Shown here piece after piece: positions 1 to 10,659 of a stretch of DNA of 64,000 nucleotides; position 1 is the first letter of the stretch, and each line of letters starts with the position of its first letter. This DNA is from Taiwanofungus camphoratus (taxonomy: Eukaryota > Basidiomycota > Agaricomycetes > Polyporales > Taiwanofungaceae), in NCBI GenBank assembly GCA_003999685.1, contig CP021230.1:744001-808000 (forward strand), given 5' to 3'. A program made the translations under genes and the position numbers. The notes under the pieces were generated by a model, which saw nothing but the letters and a program-made list of their open reading frames with translations, made no database searches and was not told the DNA's origin.

Positions 1-402
1 TACAAGTGGTTTGGACTCCCAGACAAGGTGATCAGTGATCGCGGACCGCAGTTCGCCTCAAAGGTATTCCAAGAGCTGTGCCGCATGACAGGAGTGCAGT
101 CCGCCATGAGCACGGCTTTCCACCCTCAGACAGACGGAGAAACGGAACGGGTAAATCAGGAGCTCGAAGTATACCTTCGGTGTTTCACAAGCAACAATCC
201 GGATAGGTGGTCTTCCTTACTCGGTGCAGCACAATTCGCTCACAACTCCAGGGAACATTCGACGATCAAGGCATCGCCGTTCAAAGTCATGATGGGCTTC
301 GAACTGTGAGGAATCCCCGTCGTACACAAAGGATCGGATACACCCGGCGCAACTTATCGCCTGAAGAACCTCCAAAAGATAAGAGAACAAGCACACGCGG
401 CG

Positions 403-894
403 ATGGAGCTAGCCCAGGCTGTACTGGCAAAACGGATCAAGCTGCGAGGGAAAGGTTTTCGCAAAGGACAGCAGGTTTGGCTCGACTCTCGGAACCTAAA
501 ACTGCCATACCCGTCTAGGAAGCTAGCACCCAAGAGAGAAGGCCCCTTTGAAATCGTCGAAGTCTTAGGCCCGGTGTCGTACAAACTGAAACTCCCGGAG
601 ACGTGGCGAGTACACCCTGTTTTCCACGCAGCCCTTCTATCACCATATACGGAGACGGAGATCCATGGCCAGAACTACACGAGGCCACCCCCGGAACTTA
701 TCGAAGGCGAAGACAATTACGAAGTCGAAGCTATCATCGGACATCGGGAGAACTTACGAAAGAAACGCCACGAGTATAGGGTCAGGTGGAAAGGATATTC
801 TTCGGCGGATGACTCATGGAAACCGGAAGCGAATTTAGCTGGTACTGCGGAAGAGCTCCTGGGAGCATATAAGGAGAGAAAGAACTTGGGCTAA
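403..894 (+). CDS. Integrase C-terminal domain plus chromodomain of family A chromovirus
   Basis: The reading frame shows the integrase tail (GQQVWLDSRNLKLPYPSRKL, then PVFHAALLSPY) followed by a chromodomain at about residues 105-160 with YEVEAIIGHR and RVRWKGYSSADDSWKPEANL. The W-K-G-Y and later W positions suit the usual aromatic cage. The same order is seen in the minus-strand chromovirus at the right edge, so this is a family feature. The frame ends about 300 bp before the extra ORF. It is part of a decayed mobile element and probably not expressed as such. Confidence 0.85.
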   Translation: MELAQAVLAKRIKLRGKGFRKGQQVWLDSRNLKLPYPSRKLAPKREGPFEIVEVLGPVSYKLKLPETWRVHPVFHAALLSPYTETEIHGQNYTRPPPELIEGEDNYEVEAIIGHRENLRKKRHEYRVRWKGYSSADDSWKPEANLAGTAEELLGAYKERKNLG

Positions 895-1195
895 ATCCAG
901 TTCACTCCCTTCAGACGAACTACCACCCATTCGCAGCATGCCTCGCCAGTCTAACACCTCCGCTCAAGCTGCCGCTCGTGGCTGAGCCCGCGCCTTCTTA
1001 GCCACTCGACGTGCTACCCGCACACCTCTGACGGCCACCTCTCCCACGGTAACACAATCCTCTTCATCGGCATCCTCGGGTCAAGGCCCACTCTTTGGAC
1101 TCCAAACCGCCGCCCACTTTCGTAACCCCGTACCAGGAGAAGGCGCCCTACCCCGACAAGCCGACGTCATCTATTACCCGCGCTGCATCTACGAC

Positions 1196-2338
1196 GTGGA
1201 CCCAATCCTTCTCGACATCCTGACACGACACTCAAGGGACATCGCACGATTGCTTGGTTCTCTGCCGAACACACGAAACAACCAGGATGAACAAGAGGCA
1301 TATGGAGAATACATCGACGCCAGGTTGCAATACTTAGGAGCGGTAGACGACGCAACGGAACAGCTGGCCATATGGAAGGACAAAGTCCGGCAATTAGATT
1401 TTAAGGTGGTCCGCACCTTACGAAGGATGGACGATATGTCCATGGCCCGCCACCTCCAGGACATGATCGCCCCGCACCGACGGACCAGCCACGCCAGGTT
1501 TATACGACGAACCCAACCTGACATTGTCATACGTGGACCCACCCCGCCTCCTGAACCCGAAGACCCCCTCCAAACCTTCATTGACACCCCAGCCGGACAA
1601 GAGTCCATTGGAGCCGTACCTAGTAGGATCGACTCTCTCCCGAATTACATGCACCCCGGACCCAACTGGAGACCTCGAGGGCGCTGCCACGCCTGCGGTA
1701 GCATGATGCACTGGGTACGTGACTGCCCAGACTATACCTGTGCCAGATGTCATCGCACTGCCCCGGGACATCTATCCCGAGAATGCACAGTTGCATGCCA
1801 CGCTTCCGCCCCACCCATTTTACCCGCCCCGGGAGAAGGTCGTCGCCGAGAGATGGTCGACTCAATTCATCGCCCCACACAGGCACCCATCCCAGTCATG
1901 TCGACCACCAACCCTCCCCGTGTTCTTATGTCTCGAAGGGAACAACCCCTTCCTCCTACCCCATCCCGCTCCAGAAGCAACGGGCCGCCTGCCCCTCATA
2001 TCAATGCAACAGCCGGTCCATCCCGAATTGACACACCTCACCCTCACCCACGCGCACCCGAGCCATCACGCAACCATTTATCTGGACTGGGTATACCGCC
2101 CCGTCAACACCTTGCAGAACCCGGGGCAAGTATCGGCCCTTTTGCTCATGGCCCTGATGGCCGACTCACCCCTCCCCCAGTCATCCCACCTCCCCCGTCC
2201 AGTTATCACCTCCCCCCTGTCGTTTCTCCACCACCTGCTTACCGCCGCGGGACTTACGACCCGCCCACGAACTCCTACATGAACGACGACAAATGGGACG
2301 ACTATGGGTTTGAAGATTACAGGGATGGTGAACAGTAG
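1196..2338 (+). CDS. Extra 3' ORF of chromovirus A: helical region plus two zinc knuckles
   Basis: This 380-residue frame lies between the chromodomain and the 3' LTR, where some gypsy elements carry env or an accessory gene. The first 115 residues look helical and charged. Two CCHC knuckles follow: CHACGSMMHWVRDC at about residue 163 and CARCHRTAPGHLSREC at about 181. The last 190 residues are rich in proline, serine and histidine and end in an acidic tail. It is not an envelope gene: I see no signal peptide or membrane segment. CCHC knuckles usually bind single-stranded nucleic acid, so a nucleocapsid-like or RNA-binding helper role is an inference. Coding-like sequence extends upstream towards about 938. 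A counterpart with one knuckle is at 61751-62506. Confidence 0.75.
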   Translation: MDPILLDILTRHSRDIARLLGSLPNTRNNQDEQEAYGEYIDARLQYLGAVDDATEQLAIWKDKVRQLDFKVVRTLRRMDDMSMARHLQDMIAPHRRTSHARFIRRTQPDIVIRGPTPPPEPEDPLQTFIDTPAGQESIGAVPSRIDSLPNYMHPGPNWRPRGRCHACGSMMHWVRDCPDYTCARCHRTAPGHLSRECTVACHASAPPILPAPGEGRRREMVDSIHRPTQAPIPVMSTTNPPRVLMSRREQPLPPTPSRSRSNGPPAPHINATAGPSRIDTPHPHPRAPEPSRNHLSGLGIPPRQHLAEPGASIGPFAHGPDGRLTPPPVIPPPPSSYHLPPVVSPPPAYRRGTYDPPTNSYMNDDKWDDYGFEDYRDGEQ

Positions 2339-2607
2339 GGAAACTGTTTGCTTGAGGCAGTAGGTTGCAAGTGGTGCTGGGTCCTTACCCGGCCGCCCAC
2401 ATGCCTACATTGCACGAGGCTTACACAATGTCGTGGGTCCTTACCCGGTCGCTGTTAGTCTCACCAGGTACGAGATGAAACACTCTCAAGGTTCGAGGTG
2501 AAACACCCTCATGGTACGCGGTGAAACACCCGCACGGCTGACAAACATCTTTATTTAACGGAAAATCAAGTAGGGTCGTTCGGAGATCGACCTTAGTAAG
2601 GGGGTAA

Positions 2608-3098
2608 TGAAACAATTTCTATTTCTTATCATTACCACGGTCATTGCTTACACATGGACTATTACTATACGGGCCCTGGATCGGCCCCGCTTACGCATAG
2701 GACTCTGACTCATATCCGGGCCGCTTACCACATTCCTCATCACTTATACTTATTGCTAATACGCCCAGATCGTACCACTTTCTAGTTATCTATAGTCGTA
2801 CCACATTACGGACCTCCTGCCCTAGAGTAGTTCTTGGTCCGTGCGCATACCAGGTACTTGTATATATAGCATGTACTTAGCTTAGGTCGGACCTTAAGTC
2901 TGATCTTGTTACCATTAGTCTTGTTACTATTATATTCGTGTCTCGTATCCTCTCGCTCATATCTGAGTGATACTCGCTCGAGTCTACGGACTTCACGACA
3001 CTCGGTCTATATCGACCATAAGACCTCGCCACCTCCTATTGTGGTCAGGCCCTCACATGTGAGGCGACATCTAGGATCCGAGATACCAATTTGTATCA
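2608..3098 (+). repeat. 3' LTR of family A chromovirus (491 bp)
   Basis: Starts TGAAACAA and ends TTGTATCA, a near-perfect 8-bp inverted end pair. A purine tract (AGTAAGGGGG) precedes it, as expected for plus-strand priming. It is diverged from but alignable with the four solo LTRs at 19683, 20881, 28012 and 55936, sharing the GGACCTTAAG block and a TATA-like TATATA stretch. Confidence 0.9.
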
Positions 3099-3698
3099 AA
3101 TAGGACTTCTATGTCCTGAAAGTAACATTGAAGTGATTGGACTTCTGTCGGGTTGAAGGTGGAGGCTGTTGAATGGCCTTGAGGGGGCATGAAGGGCGTA
3201 GATGCTGCATTCTGATTCATTGTAAGTTTAGGAGTAGGAGGATTAACAGTAGCTGGTGTGGGGTGATTTGAAGAACTGGGAAGAATGTATGGAGTAACGG
3301 TCTGCTGGGACGAGGATAGAGTCATAGTAGTCAGGATTGTGGTATGCGATGTTGATTCTACTGGGTCCTCTGGCTCAGGTGATAAACTGGACTGTTCATA
3401 GGGATTGAGGGACGAGAGGTTGACTTCTGACGTAGATAGCCCTAGAAGCTCAGGAGATGAAGTATGTTCATCAGGGGTCGAAGGAAACTGTAGCTCATGA
3501 TCTATGAGGTTTTCTTTCTTGTGGTTGAAGATGTCAGAAGTTGTAGAAAGGGTGGCAGAACTGTTGTCGAAGTTTTCGCTTGCACTACGACTGGCAGCCT
3601 CATGCGCTTGTGAGTGGGTGAATACTGAAGACATCTTTGGTGAATCTGATAGTGGTGGATTCCTTGCCTGAAATCCCTTCATGATGGGCTCCAGAAAT
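3099..3698 (-). mobile_element. Old family B gypsy element: gag start (minus strand), cut by chromovirus A
   Basis: Reading leftward from 3682 there is a gag N-terminus (SQAHEAASRSASENFDNSS) closely matching the gag of the plus-strand family B element at 5513. It stops at 3099, where the family A LTR begins, so the rest of this element should lie left of the window beyond the 5' end of chromovirus A. Its 5' LTR is in three pieces: 3699-4478, 14822-15026 and 16581-16619. It is a fossil, and the oldest family B insertion seen here. Confidence 0.85.
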
Positions 3699-4478
3699 GG
3701 TATGCTCTATAACACTCCAACCCCTACTGAGTACGACCTAGAGAAGCTGAAAGGCTATAGAACTAGTTAGTATGCAAGGAGAGTCAGCAGCAAAGAGTTC
3801 CCAATCTCAAATTGATCAAGAGATGTCTTTGAAGGTCTTTGATGACCTACAACGTGTGTTGCGACTACTCAATGTAGCTTTGATGAGCTACTGTGATGTG
3901 CTTGTACTAAGGAGAGGCTTAGATGTGAGAACTTAGCTGAACACAACCCTTCAATGTGACTCGAAGGCAGATGTAAGACTAGACACAACCCTTTGATGGA
4001 TGTTGAAGATGGACTTAGATGCAACCCTTCGATGGATGTCGAAGATGGACTGAGATGCAACCCTTCAAAATACTGTAGAAGGCAGGTACTAAATGCAACT
4101 CTTTGAACATAATTGAAGATGGAAGGATGCGGTAGAAAGCGGTAGAGGACTGACTCGAAGGTGCTCTTCTTGAGCTCTGCAGGATGGGGGAAAACTTCTG
4201 TGTTGTTCCAAAATGTCGTACATCACGTTTATAGTACTTTACTATAATGTAAGGCGTATTGGAGTGGCATAGCATGAGTGGCATCCTAACTACTTGCGTA
4301 CTATGAGCTACGGAGTTGCTCATAGAGGGAGTGGCTACTGTACTGACATCACTAGAAAAGCTGAGATAAAGGAACGTACATAGACTAAGACGAAACCTGT
4401 GTCCATAGTATTATCAAGCGCATTGAGTGGCGCATCAAAGCTGATCAAGCGATATCAGGGTGGTGTGACTGGTCACGT
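3699..4478 (-). repeat. Old family B 5' LTR, distal piece
   Basis: Reverse-orientation family B LTR containing the conserved end block with ATAACACTCCAACCCC and the GAAGGGTTG-type internal repeats. It stops at the 4-bp site ACGT (4475-4478), and the sequence resumes after the inserted element at 14822 with a second ACGT. CpG sites are often TpG or CpA here, so it is clearly older than the element inserted in it. Confidence 0.85.
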
Positions 4479-5458
4479 TGATAGGCGCCAGGCCCTTCTA
4501 GACCCCGCGGAGCGCCCTCACTCGACCCTAGGACCTTAGTCATGACTTCGACGCCACTCGACATGTCCGATACAGCCCGAAAAGCCACCGCGGGACTCTC
4601 TGATAGCCTCGAATCATGCCACCGCCACTCCACCAGTTCCGGTCTGATGTTCCAGTGTACCGGTCCCTCTACGCACAATACGCCACACGCAGTTGCCACT
4701 CAATGTCCTCGCACGTGACCGGTCTCGCCACTCCGATATCGCTTGATCTGCTACGACGCGCCACTCGATGTACTCAATAATGCTACAGCCCCAGGTCTTG
4801 GCTTAGTATATTTCATGCCACTCTGTAGTTCGTAGTACGCAAGAAGTTAGGATGCCACTCATATTATGCCACTCCCGATGCACCTTACATTATAGTACAG
4901 TAGTATAAACGCGATGTATGGTGTCTGAAAACAACAGAGAAGTTTTCCCCCATCTTGCAGAGCTCAAGAAGAGAACCTTTGATTTAGTCACCTACTGCGT
5001 TCTACTGCGTCCTTCCGTCTTCAATTACGTTCGAAGAGTTGCGTCTACTATCCACCTTCTACAGTATCTTGAAGGGTTGTGTCTCGTCCGTCTTCGATAT
5101 CCATCGAAGAAGTTGCGTTCAGTCTTATATCTGCCTTTGAGCCACATTGAAGGGTTGCGCTAGCATCTCTCTCTAACCCAAGTCCGCCTTCTACAGAAAT
5201 TTGAAGGGCTGTATATCAGCTAAGTTCTCACGTTTAAGCCTCTCCCTAGTATAGTACAGCATAGTAGTGCATCGAAGCTACGTCGAGCAGTCGCGACACA
5301 CGTAGAGGGTCGTTGAAGACCTTCGTAGACGTCTCTCGACCCATTTGAGATCGGAAACCCTTTGCTGCTGACTCTCCCCTCCACACTAACTAGTTCTATA
5401 GCTTTCCAGCTTCTCTAGGTCGTACCCAGTTGGGGTTGGAGTGTTATAGTACGCATCA
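4479..5458 (+). repeat. Family B 5' LTR (980 bp)
   Basis: Begins TGATAGGCGCC and ends GTACGCATCA, with TGAT/ATCA ends. The right half contains a run of 35-60-bp units built on TTGAAGGGTTG. A possible primer site starting TGGAGCCC lies a few bases downstream at 5463; I could not match it to a tRNA. Confidence 0.92.
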
Positions 5459-5512
5459 TTTCTGGAGCCCACCGCGAGGGGATTTCAGGCAAGGAATCCG
5501 CCGCTTTCAGAT

Positions 5513-6382
5513 TTGCTGAAGACGTCTCCAGTATTCACCCGCTCACAAGTGCGTGAGGCTGCCAGTCGTAGCGCAAGCGAAAACCTCGACAACAGTTCTA
5601 CCACCCTTTCCACAACTCCTGACACCTTCGACCACGAGAAAGAAGACCTCGTAGATCACGAGCTAGAGTTTCCTTCAACCTCCGATGAACGTACTTCGTC
5701 TCCCGAGCTTCTAGGGCTATCTACGCCAGAAGTCAACCTCTCGTCCCCCGATCCCTACAAACAGTCCGGTTCATCGCCTGAGCCAGAGGACCCAGTAGAA
5801 TCAACATTGCATACCGCTATCCCCACTACTACGACTCTACCCTCGTCCCAGCAGACCGTTACTCCATACATTCTTCCCAGTTCTTCAAATCACCCCACAC
5901 CAGCCACCGTCAATCCCTCTAAACCTACAATGAATCAGAACGCAGCACCTACGCCTTTTATGCCCCCTCGAGGCCATTCGACAGCCCCCATCTTCGACCC
6001 GACAGAAGTCCGATCGCTTCGACGTTACTTTCAAGACATCGAAGTCTTATTCACCCAGTGCAGAATAGTCGATGACGCAGAAAAGAAGTCATGGGCCATT
6101 CGTTACCCCTCGATCGATGTCGCAGACCTATGGGAAACCCTCGAATCCTTTTCCGATCAGACCAAGACATACGCACAGTGGAAAGCCGACGTCCTAGCAC
6201 TCTACCCAGGTACCGATGACACCAGGAAATGGTCCCTTGCAGACATGGACCAGTTGATTGGGGAGCACGCACACATTGGAATCCACAATGCCACAGACCT
6301 TGGAAGCTACTACCGTGACTTCGTATCTATTACGAAGCACCTAATCACGCAACGACGACTCTCCGACATCGAACAGAGTTGA
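5513..6382 (+). CDS. Family B gag
   Basis: The N-terminal third is low-complexity and rich in S, T and P (SASENLDNSSTTLSTTPD). The second half holds the gag-like core beginning near FDPTEVRSLRRYFQDIEVLF (about residue 163) and running through FSDQTKTYAQWKADVLALYP. Gag assembles the virus-like particle. The assignment rests on position after the 5' LTR, the core pattern and a second diverged copy at 3099-3682. The start at 5513 is the first methionine and the true start could lie slightly upstream. Confidence 0.75.
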   Translation: MLKTSPVFTRSQVREAASRSASENLDNSSTTLSTTPDTFDHEKEDLVDHELEFPSTSDERTSSPELLGLSTPEVNLSSPDPYKQSGSSPEPEDPVESTLHTAIPTTTTLPSSQQTVTPYILPSSSNHPTPATVNPSKPTMNQNAAPTPFMPPRGHSTAPIFDPTEVRSLRRYFQDIEVLFTQCRIVDDAEKKSWAIRYPSIDVADLWETLESFSDQTKTYAQWKADVLALYPGTDDTRKWSLADMDQLIGEHAHIGIHNATDLGSYYRDFVSITKHLITQRRLSDIEQS

Positions 6383-6583
6383 GTGTTCCTACGAGGCTTC
6401 CAGCCTTCTCTACTCGCGTGACTCGAGGCCCGACTTCACCTGAAACATCCTGACCACTATCCTGATGACCCCTATTCACTTTCTGATATTCACGCAGCGG
6501 CCACGTTCATTCTTCACGGTACTTCGAGTACGCCGACAGTCGCAGCACCACAGACAACAACTTCAACAACTACCCCGCCCGGC

Positions 6584-8179
6584 ATGATTAAGACCGAAGA
6601 CATCTTGACGATCATCGAGAGCCTATCGAAGACCATCGCCACCCTTATTCAGCCCAGTAGTAACAAATCAAACGTAGCCGCTAGGCTCCCGTCAACCCAA
6701 GGTAGTACAGAACAAACCTGCCACTTTTGCGGTGACCAGAACCATAGTATTCGAAGCTGCCCGCACGTAGAAGCAGACATAGCCACCGGGAAATGCAAGC
6801 GTAACACCGAAGGAAAGGTCGTACTCCCAAATGGTCTATTCATCCTGCGTAGTATCCCTGGCATTACGATCCGCAACCGCCTCTACGAGTGGATTCGCCG
6901 CAACGCGCCAGCAGCACCTGGCCTGCTCTACGGCATCAACAAACAAGCTGGCGTCCAGACCTTCACGCTCAACACGGAAGGAAGAATCGAAGCCCTCAAA
7001 AGAGAGCTCCTACAGCTTCGAAAACATAGGGAGGTCTTCGGCGTCAAGATTTTACAGCGCAAGAAACCTACTACGACAGCGCTGCAGACCACAGAAGTTT
7101 CTGATACGACCCCCATCTCACGCAGTACCAACAATCCAGCGCCTGACACAGTCAAGTCAGCCGCTCCTACCGAAGTCCCAGTCCCAGCAACCCTAGCTAA
7201 ACCTTCGATGAGTACCTCTGCACCTTCGACGATCCCCGCAGCTATAGTTCCCCCGCTGTCCGTACCCTCGACACAGCCCGCTACCGTATCTACTCCATCA
7301 GCGCCCCCAGTCCATCCCTTTGCAAATGCTCGAGACGCGACCTACGCTCCGCCGAACCTTCGAAACTTCGCTACGCCACCTAAGCCTTCGAACGACAAGG
7401 GCAAGGACCCAGCTTACAAGACCATAGTTCCCATCCATCAGCCCAAGCTAGCCGACGACATCTTTGCGCGCTCAATGAGAGCTCCTCTCGTCACGCTGAC
7501 GCCAGAAGAACTCCTTTTGATCTCGCCCGACGTACGCAATAGGTATCGAGAAGCAGTTACACCCAAGCGAGTATCAGCGGAACCCGTCAATGCGGCACAC
7601 ATCGTAGAGATTACTGACGAAGACGAAGCAAAAGAGGTACACCAGCTATCCTGCTCAGGTGCAGCGCTACAGCCAGGAGCTACTATCGTCCCCAATCTCT
7701 ACGAAACTTATCTCAAGCACGTCCCACATGGCGAACATCCCGCCGATCTCACGGTTGCCCGTGACTCGAACGCTATTCGTTCAATCTACGCGCTCGTCGA
7801 CAATAAAGAACAGATCGAATGCATTGTAGATCCAGGCTCACAAATTGTAGCAATGTCGGAGGAAGTCTGTTTAGGCCTGAAGCTTCTCTTTGACCCTACG
7901 ATACAGTTAAACATGCAGTCCGCCAACGGTGAAGTAGACCGATCTCTAGGGCTCGTACGCAACGTACCCTTCCAAATTGGTGAGGTAGTGTTATATCTTC
8001 AGGCTCACGTCATTCAAAACGCAGCATACGACATTCTTCTCGAACGACCCTTCGACGTCCTTACGCAAAGCATCGTAAAGAACTTTGCGAACGAAGAACA
8101 AACCATCACGATAGTATGTCCCAATTCTGGTGAAACCCTCACAATTCCTATGTATCCACGCGGAAAACCACGCTTTTGA
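6584..8179 (+). CDS. Family B zinc knuckle and aspartic protease region
   Basis: This 531-residue frame has a CCHC knuckle (CHFCGDQNHSIRSC, about residues 46-59), a long P/S/T-rich linker (about 165-280) and a retropepsin-like segment near residue 410-490 with IVDPGSQIVAMSEEV, where DPGS stands for the usual DTGS/DSGS active site. It processes or packages the gag-pol product in related elements. The next frame carries reverse transcriptase. Confidence 0.75.
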   Translation: MIKTEDILTIIESLSKTIATLIQPSSNKSNVAARLPSTQGSTEQTCHFCGDQNHSIRSCPHVEADIATGKCKRNTEGKVVLPNGLFILRSIPGITIRNRLYEWIRRNAPAAPGLLYGINKQAGVQTFTLNTEGRIEALKRELLQLRKHREVFGVKILQRKKPTTTALQTTEVSDTTPISRSTNNPAPDTVKSAAPTEVPVPATLAKPSMSTSAPSTIPAAIVPPLSVPSTQPATVSTPSAPPVHPFANARDATYAPPNLRNFATPPKPSNDKGKDPAYKTIVPIHQPKLADDIFARSMRAPLVTLTPEELLLISPDVRNRYREAVTPKRVSAEPVNAAHIVEITDEDEAKEVHQLSCSGAALQPGATIVPNLYETYLKHVPHGEHPADLTVARDSNAIRSIYALVDNKEQIECIVDPGSQIVAMSEEVCLGLKLLFDPTIQLNMQSANGEVDRSLGLVRNVPFQIGEVVLYLQAHVIQNAAYDILLERPFDVLTQSIVKNFANEEQTITIVCPNSGETLTIPMYPRGKPRF

Positions 8180-8229
8180 CCGCAACATCATAGAAGCTGT
8201 CCGCATGCGGGTTTTCACGCTTCAAGGAT

Positions 8230-10260
8230 TTGATATCCCATCGTCAAGGAGAAGCAGCCCTAGTCATCGACTACGATGGGGCAAAGCCAAGTATTTCTTT
8301 CGTCGCTCTGATAAATTCTTCGATCTCCGGCGCAGTCCAGTCTCTTTATCTCTCTGCTTGTTCTTCAGTCTCCTCACATTTGCAGTCTCTCTATACCGCA
8401 GACACAAAAGCATCCAGTTTGGCCACATTGAACGCTTCGACGTGGGCTTCGACACTTCTATTTTCAGCCCCTTTTGCTTCACTTCCTAATCCATCCTCTT
8501 CGAACTCTTCGAATTGCGCTTTGACCTCTCAGCTTCTTAATTCCATTCATCTGACATCTTCTACGTCAACTCACAAAACCTATGCAGCTACTAAGAAGAA
8601 GTACAAGCCAGTCGCACTCAAGACTCGTCCCGTTCTAGGAGCGGTCCCCAAGCAGTTTCGAATAATTCGAGATATCAAGGGCGACCCCCTATCCATTATG
8701 CCAGTACTCTCAGCTGACCCCCCACCCTTTGAACCTACTGGCCGTTATACGTGTGAACGCTTCGAAATTATGGAGAAGCTTCACAACGGCACCTTCCTGC
8801 TCCCCGATGAGCGTCAAGTTCTCCATCACTTCATGTGCTTGCACAACAAAGCCTTCGCATGGACCGACAAAGAAAGGGGATGCTTCAAACCAGAGTACTT
8901 CCCTCCCATAGATTTCCCCGTCATACCACATACACCCTGGGTGCAGAAGAATATCCCAATTCCACCCGGGATCTACAATCAAGTCTGTGCAATAATCAAG
9001 TGAAAGATCGACGCAGGTGTCTACGAGCCTTCGAACTCGTCGTACCGATCGTGTTGGTTCTGCGTAGTAAAGAAGGACAGGAAATCTCTTCGACTCATAC
9101 ACTCCCTCGAGCCCCTTAACGCAGTTACTATACAGCACTCCGGCGTACCACCAACGCCAGAATATCTCGCAGAACAGTTTGGAGGAAGACCGTGCAGCGG
9201 CATGCTCGACCTCTACGTAGGCTACGATGAACAACTCATCGCGGAGTCTTCAAGAGACCTTACGATGTTCCAAACTCCCTACGGTGCCATGCGACTTGTC
9301 ACCCTTCCGATGGGTTGGACGAACTCAGTCCCTATATTCCACGACGACGTCACGCACATTCTACAACCTGAAATCCCGCACTCTACAGTCCCCTACATCA
9401 ACGACGTTCCAGTCAAAGGCCCCGCATCTGACTACAACGATGAGCGGCTGCCTTCGAACCATGGGATTCGAAGATTCGTATGGGAACACTTCAAAAACTT
9501 GAATCAAATCGTTACTCAAATGCGCTACGCAGGAGGAACCTTCTCCGGCGTAAAGAGCGTTCTAATCTCGCGCGAAATCATGGTCATAGGGCACCGGTGT
9601 ACTCCTGAAGGACGGTTGCCTGATGACTCTCGAGTCTCAGCAATATGCAACTGGGGCCCCTGCACTACGCTCTCTGATGTTCGAGCGTTTCTAGGAACTA
9701 TCGAAGTTGTTCGAATCTTCATACGCAACTTCGCCCATCGTGCCAATGCCCTTGTACGCCTTACGAGGAAGGACGTAGAGTTCGAATTCGGTCCTGAGCA
9801 AATCGTAGCACAAGAAGACCTCAAGGACGCTCTACTCTCCTCCCCCACACTACGAGCTATCAACTACAATTCCCCGTCCCCCGTAATCCTCGCAGTCGAC
9901 ACTTCATTCATTGCAGTTGGGTACCACCTTTGTCAGTGCGACGAAGCCAACACTCGAATCTGCTACTACAACCACTTTGGCTCTATCACGCTGAACGATC
10001 ACGAGCGAAGGTTCTCTCAACCTAAACTCGAGATCTACGGTCTATTCCACGCCCTTCGATCCCTTTGACTTTACCTTATCGGCGTTCGAAACCTCATCGT
10101 AGAAGTCGATGCTCGCTACATCAAAGGCATGCTCAAGAACCCAGATATCGCCCCCAGCGCAAGCATCAACCGCTGGATAGTAGCCATCCTCACATTCCAC
10201 TTCACGATAGTACATGTTCCCGGTACAATGCATGGCCCCGATGGTCTCTCTCGACGTACA
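8230..10260 (+). CDS. Family B reverse transcriptase and RNase H region (fossil)
   Basis: Recognisable blocks include KPEYFPPIDFPVIPHTPW, TPYGAMRLVTLPMGWTNS (about 9265-9320) and, from about 9460, GIRRFVWEHFKNLNQI, then PDDSRVSAICNWGPC and VRAFLGTIEVVRIF. These belong to a gypsy clade common in agaricomycetes. An RNase H-like segment follows with AVDTSFIAVGYHL and a tail containing VPGTMHGPDGLSRR. This region is decayed with several breaks and is not expected to make an active polymerase. Confidence 0.8.
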
Positions 10261-10659
10261 CCACAGCCAGGCGATGCGGTCGTAGAAGAAATCGACGAAA
10301 ACTTTGACGACTGGATTGATCACATGCACTCCTTTGTACATCAGATACTACCTCCCCCTCATGCCCCTACGATGTCCATGCTAACCAATGCAGAAGCCGA
10401 GGACGGCTCCAATGTCAAAAAGGAGGAAGATAGCTACAAAATCGTCTCACGTTCAGAGCAAGCGCAGCTCGCAGATGCAAGACTCGATGAGGTCCTCGAG
10501 TTTCATCGAACGCTTTCGAAGCCAGAAGGCATTTCGGACAGCGAATACGAAGGGTTTCTCAAGTACTGCGTGCTGTTCTTCTTGGATAACAACACTCTAT
10601 GGCGAAAAGACAACCATGGTGTGCACAAGTTGGTCGTCAAGCCTGGCGATCGCCTTTGA

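Larger units (their letters stand above)
1..3098 (+). mobile_element. Ty3/gypsy chromovirus, family A, 3' part (5' end outside window)
   Basis: From left to right: integrase catalytic core (about 28-309, with the motifs ISDRGPQF and [20 protein letters not shown]), integrase C-terminal domain and chromodomain (403-894), an extra zinc-knuckle ORF (1196-2338), a purine-rich tract (about 2595-2605) and the 3' LTR (2608-3098). Integrase inserts the DNA copy; the chromodomain of this clade is known to steer insertion to modified histones. The element is a fossil with at least two breaks in the visible part. It lies in the gag of an older minus-strand family B element, because family B gag sequence resumes directly at 3099. 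Confidence 0.9.

Noticed and set aside
1196-2338. Extra ORF as an envelope gene (errantivirus-like)
   Set aside because: No signal peptide, membrane helix or fusion peptide; two CCHC knuckles point to a nucleic-acid-binding protein.
4918-5163. Recurrent 81-84-codon frame (MVSENNREVFPHLAELKK) as a conserved protein
   Set aside because: It recurs only within family B LTRs at the same position (4918, 14281, 15681, 31277) and shifts with LTR changes; non-coding LTR sequence.
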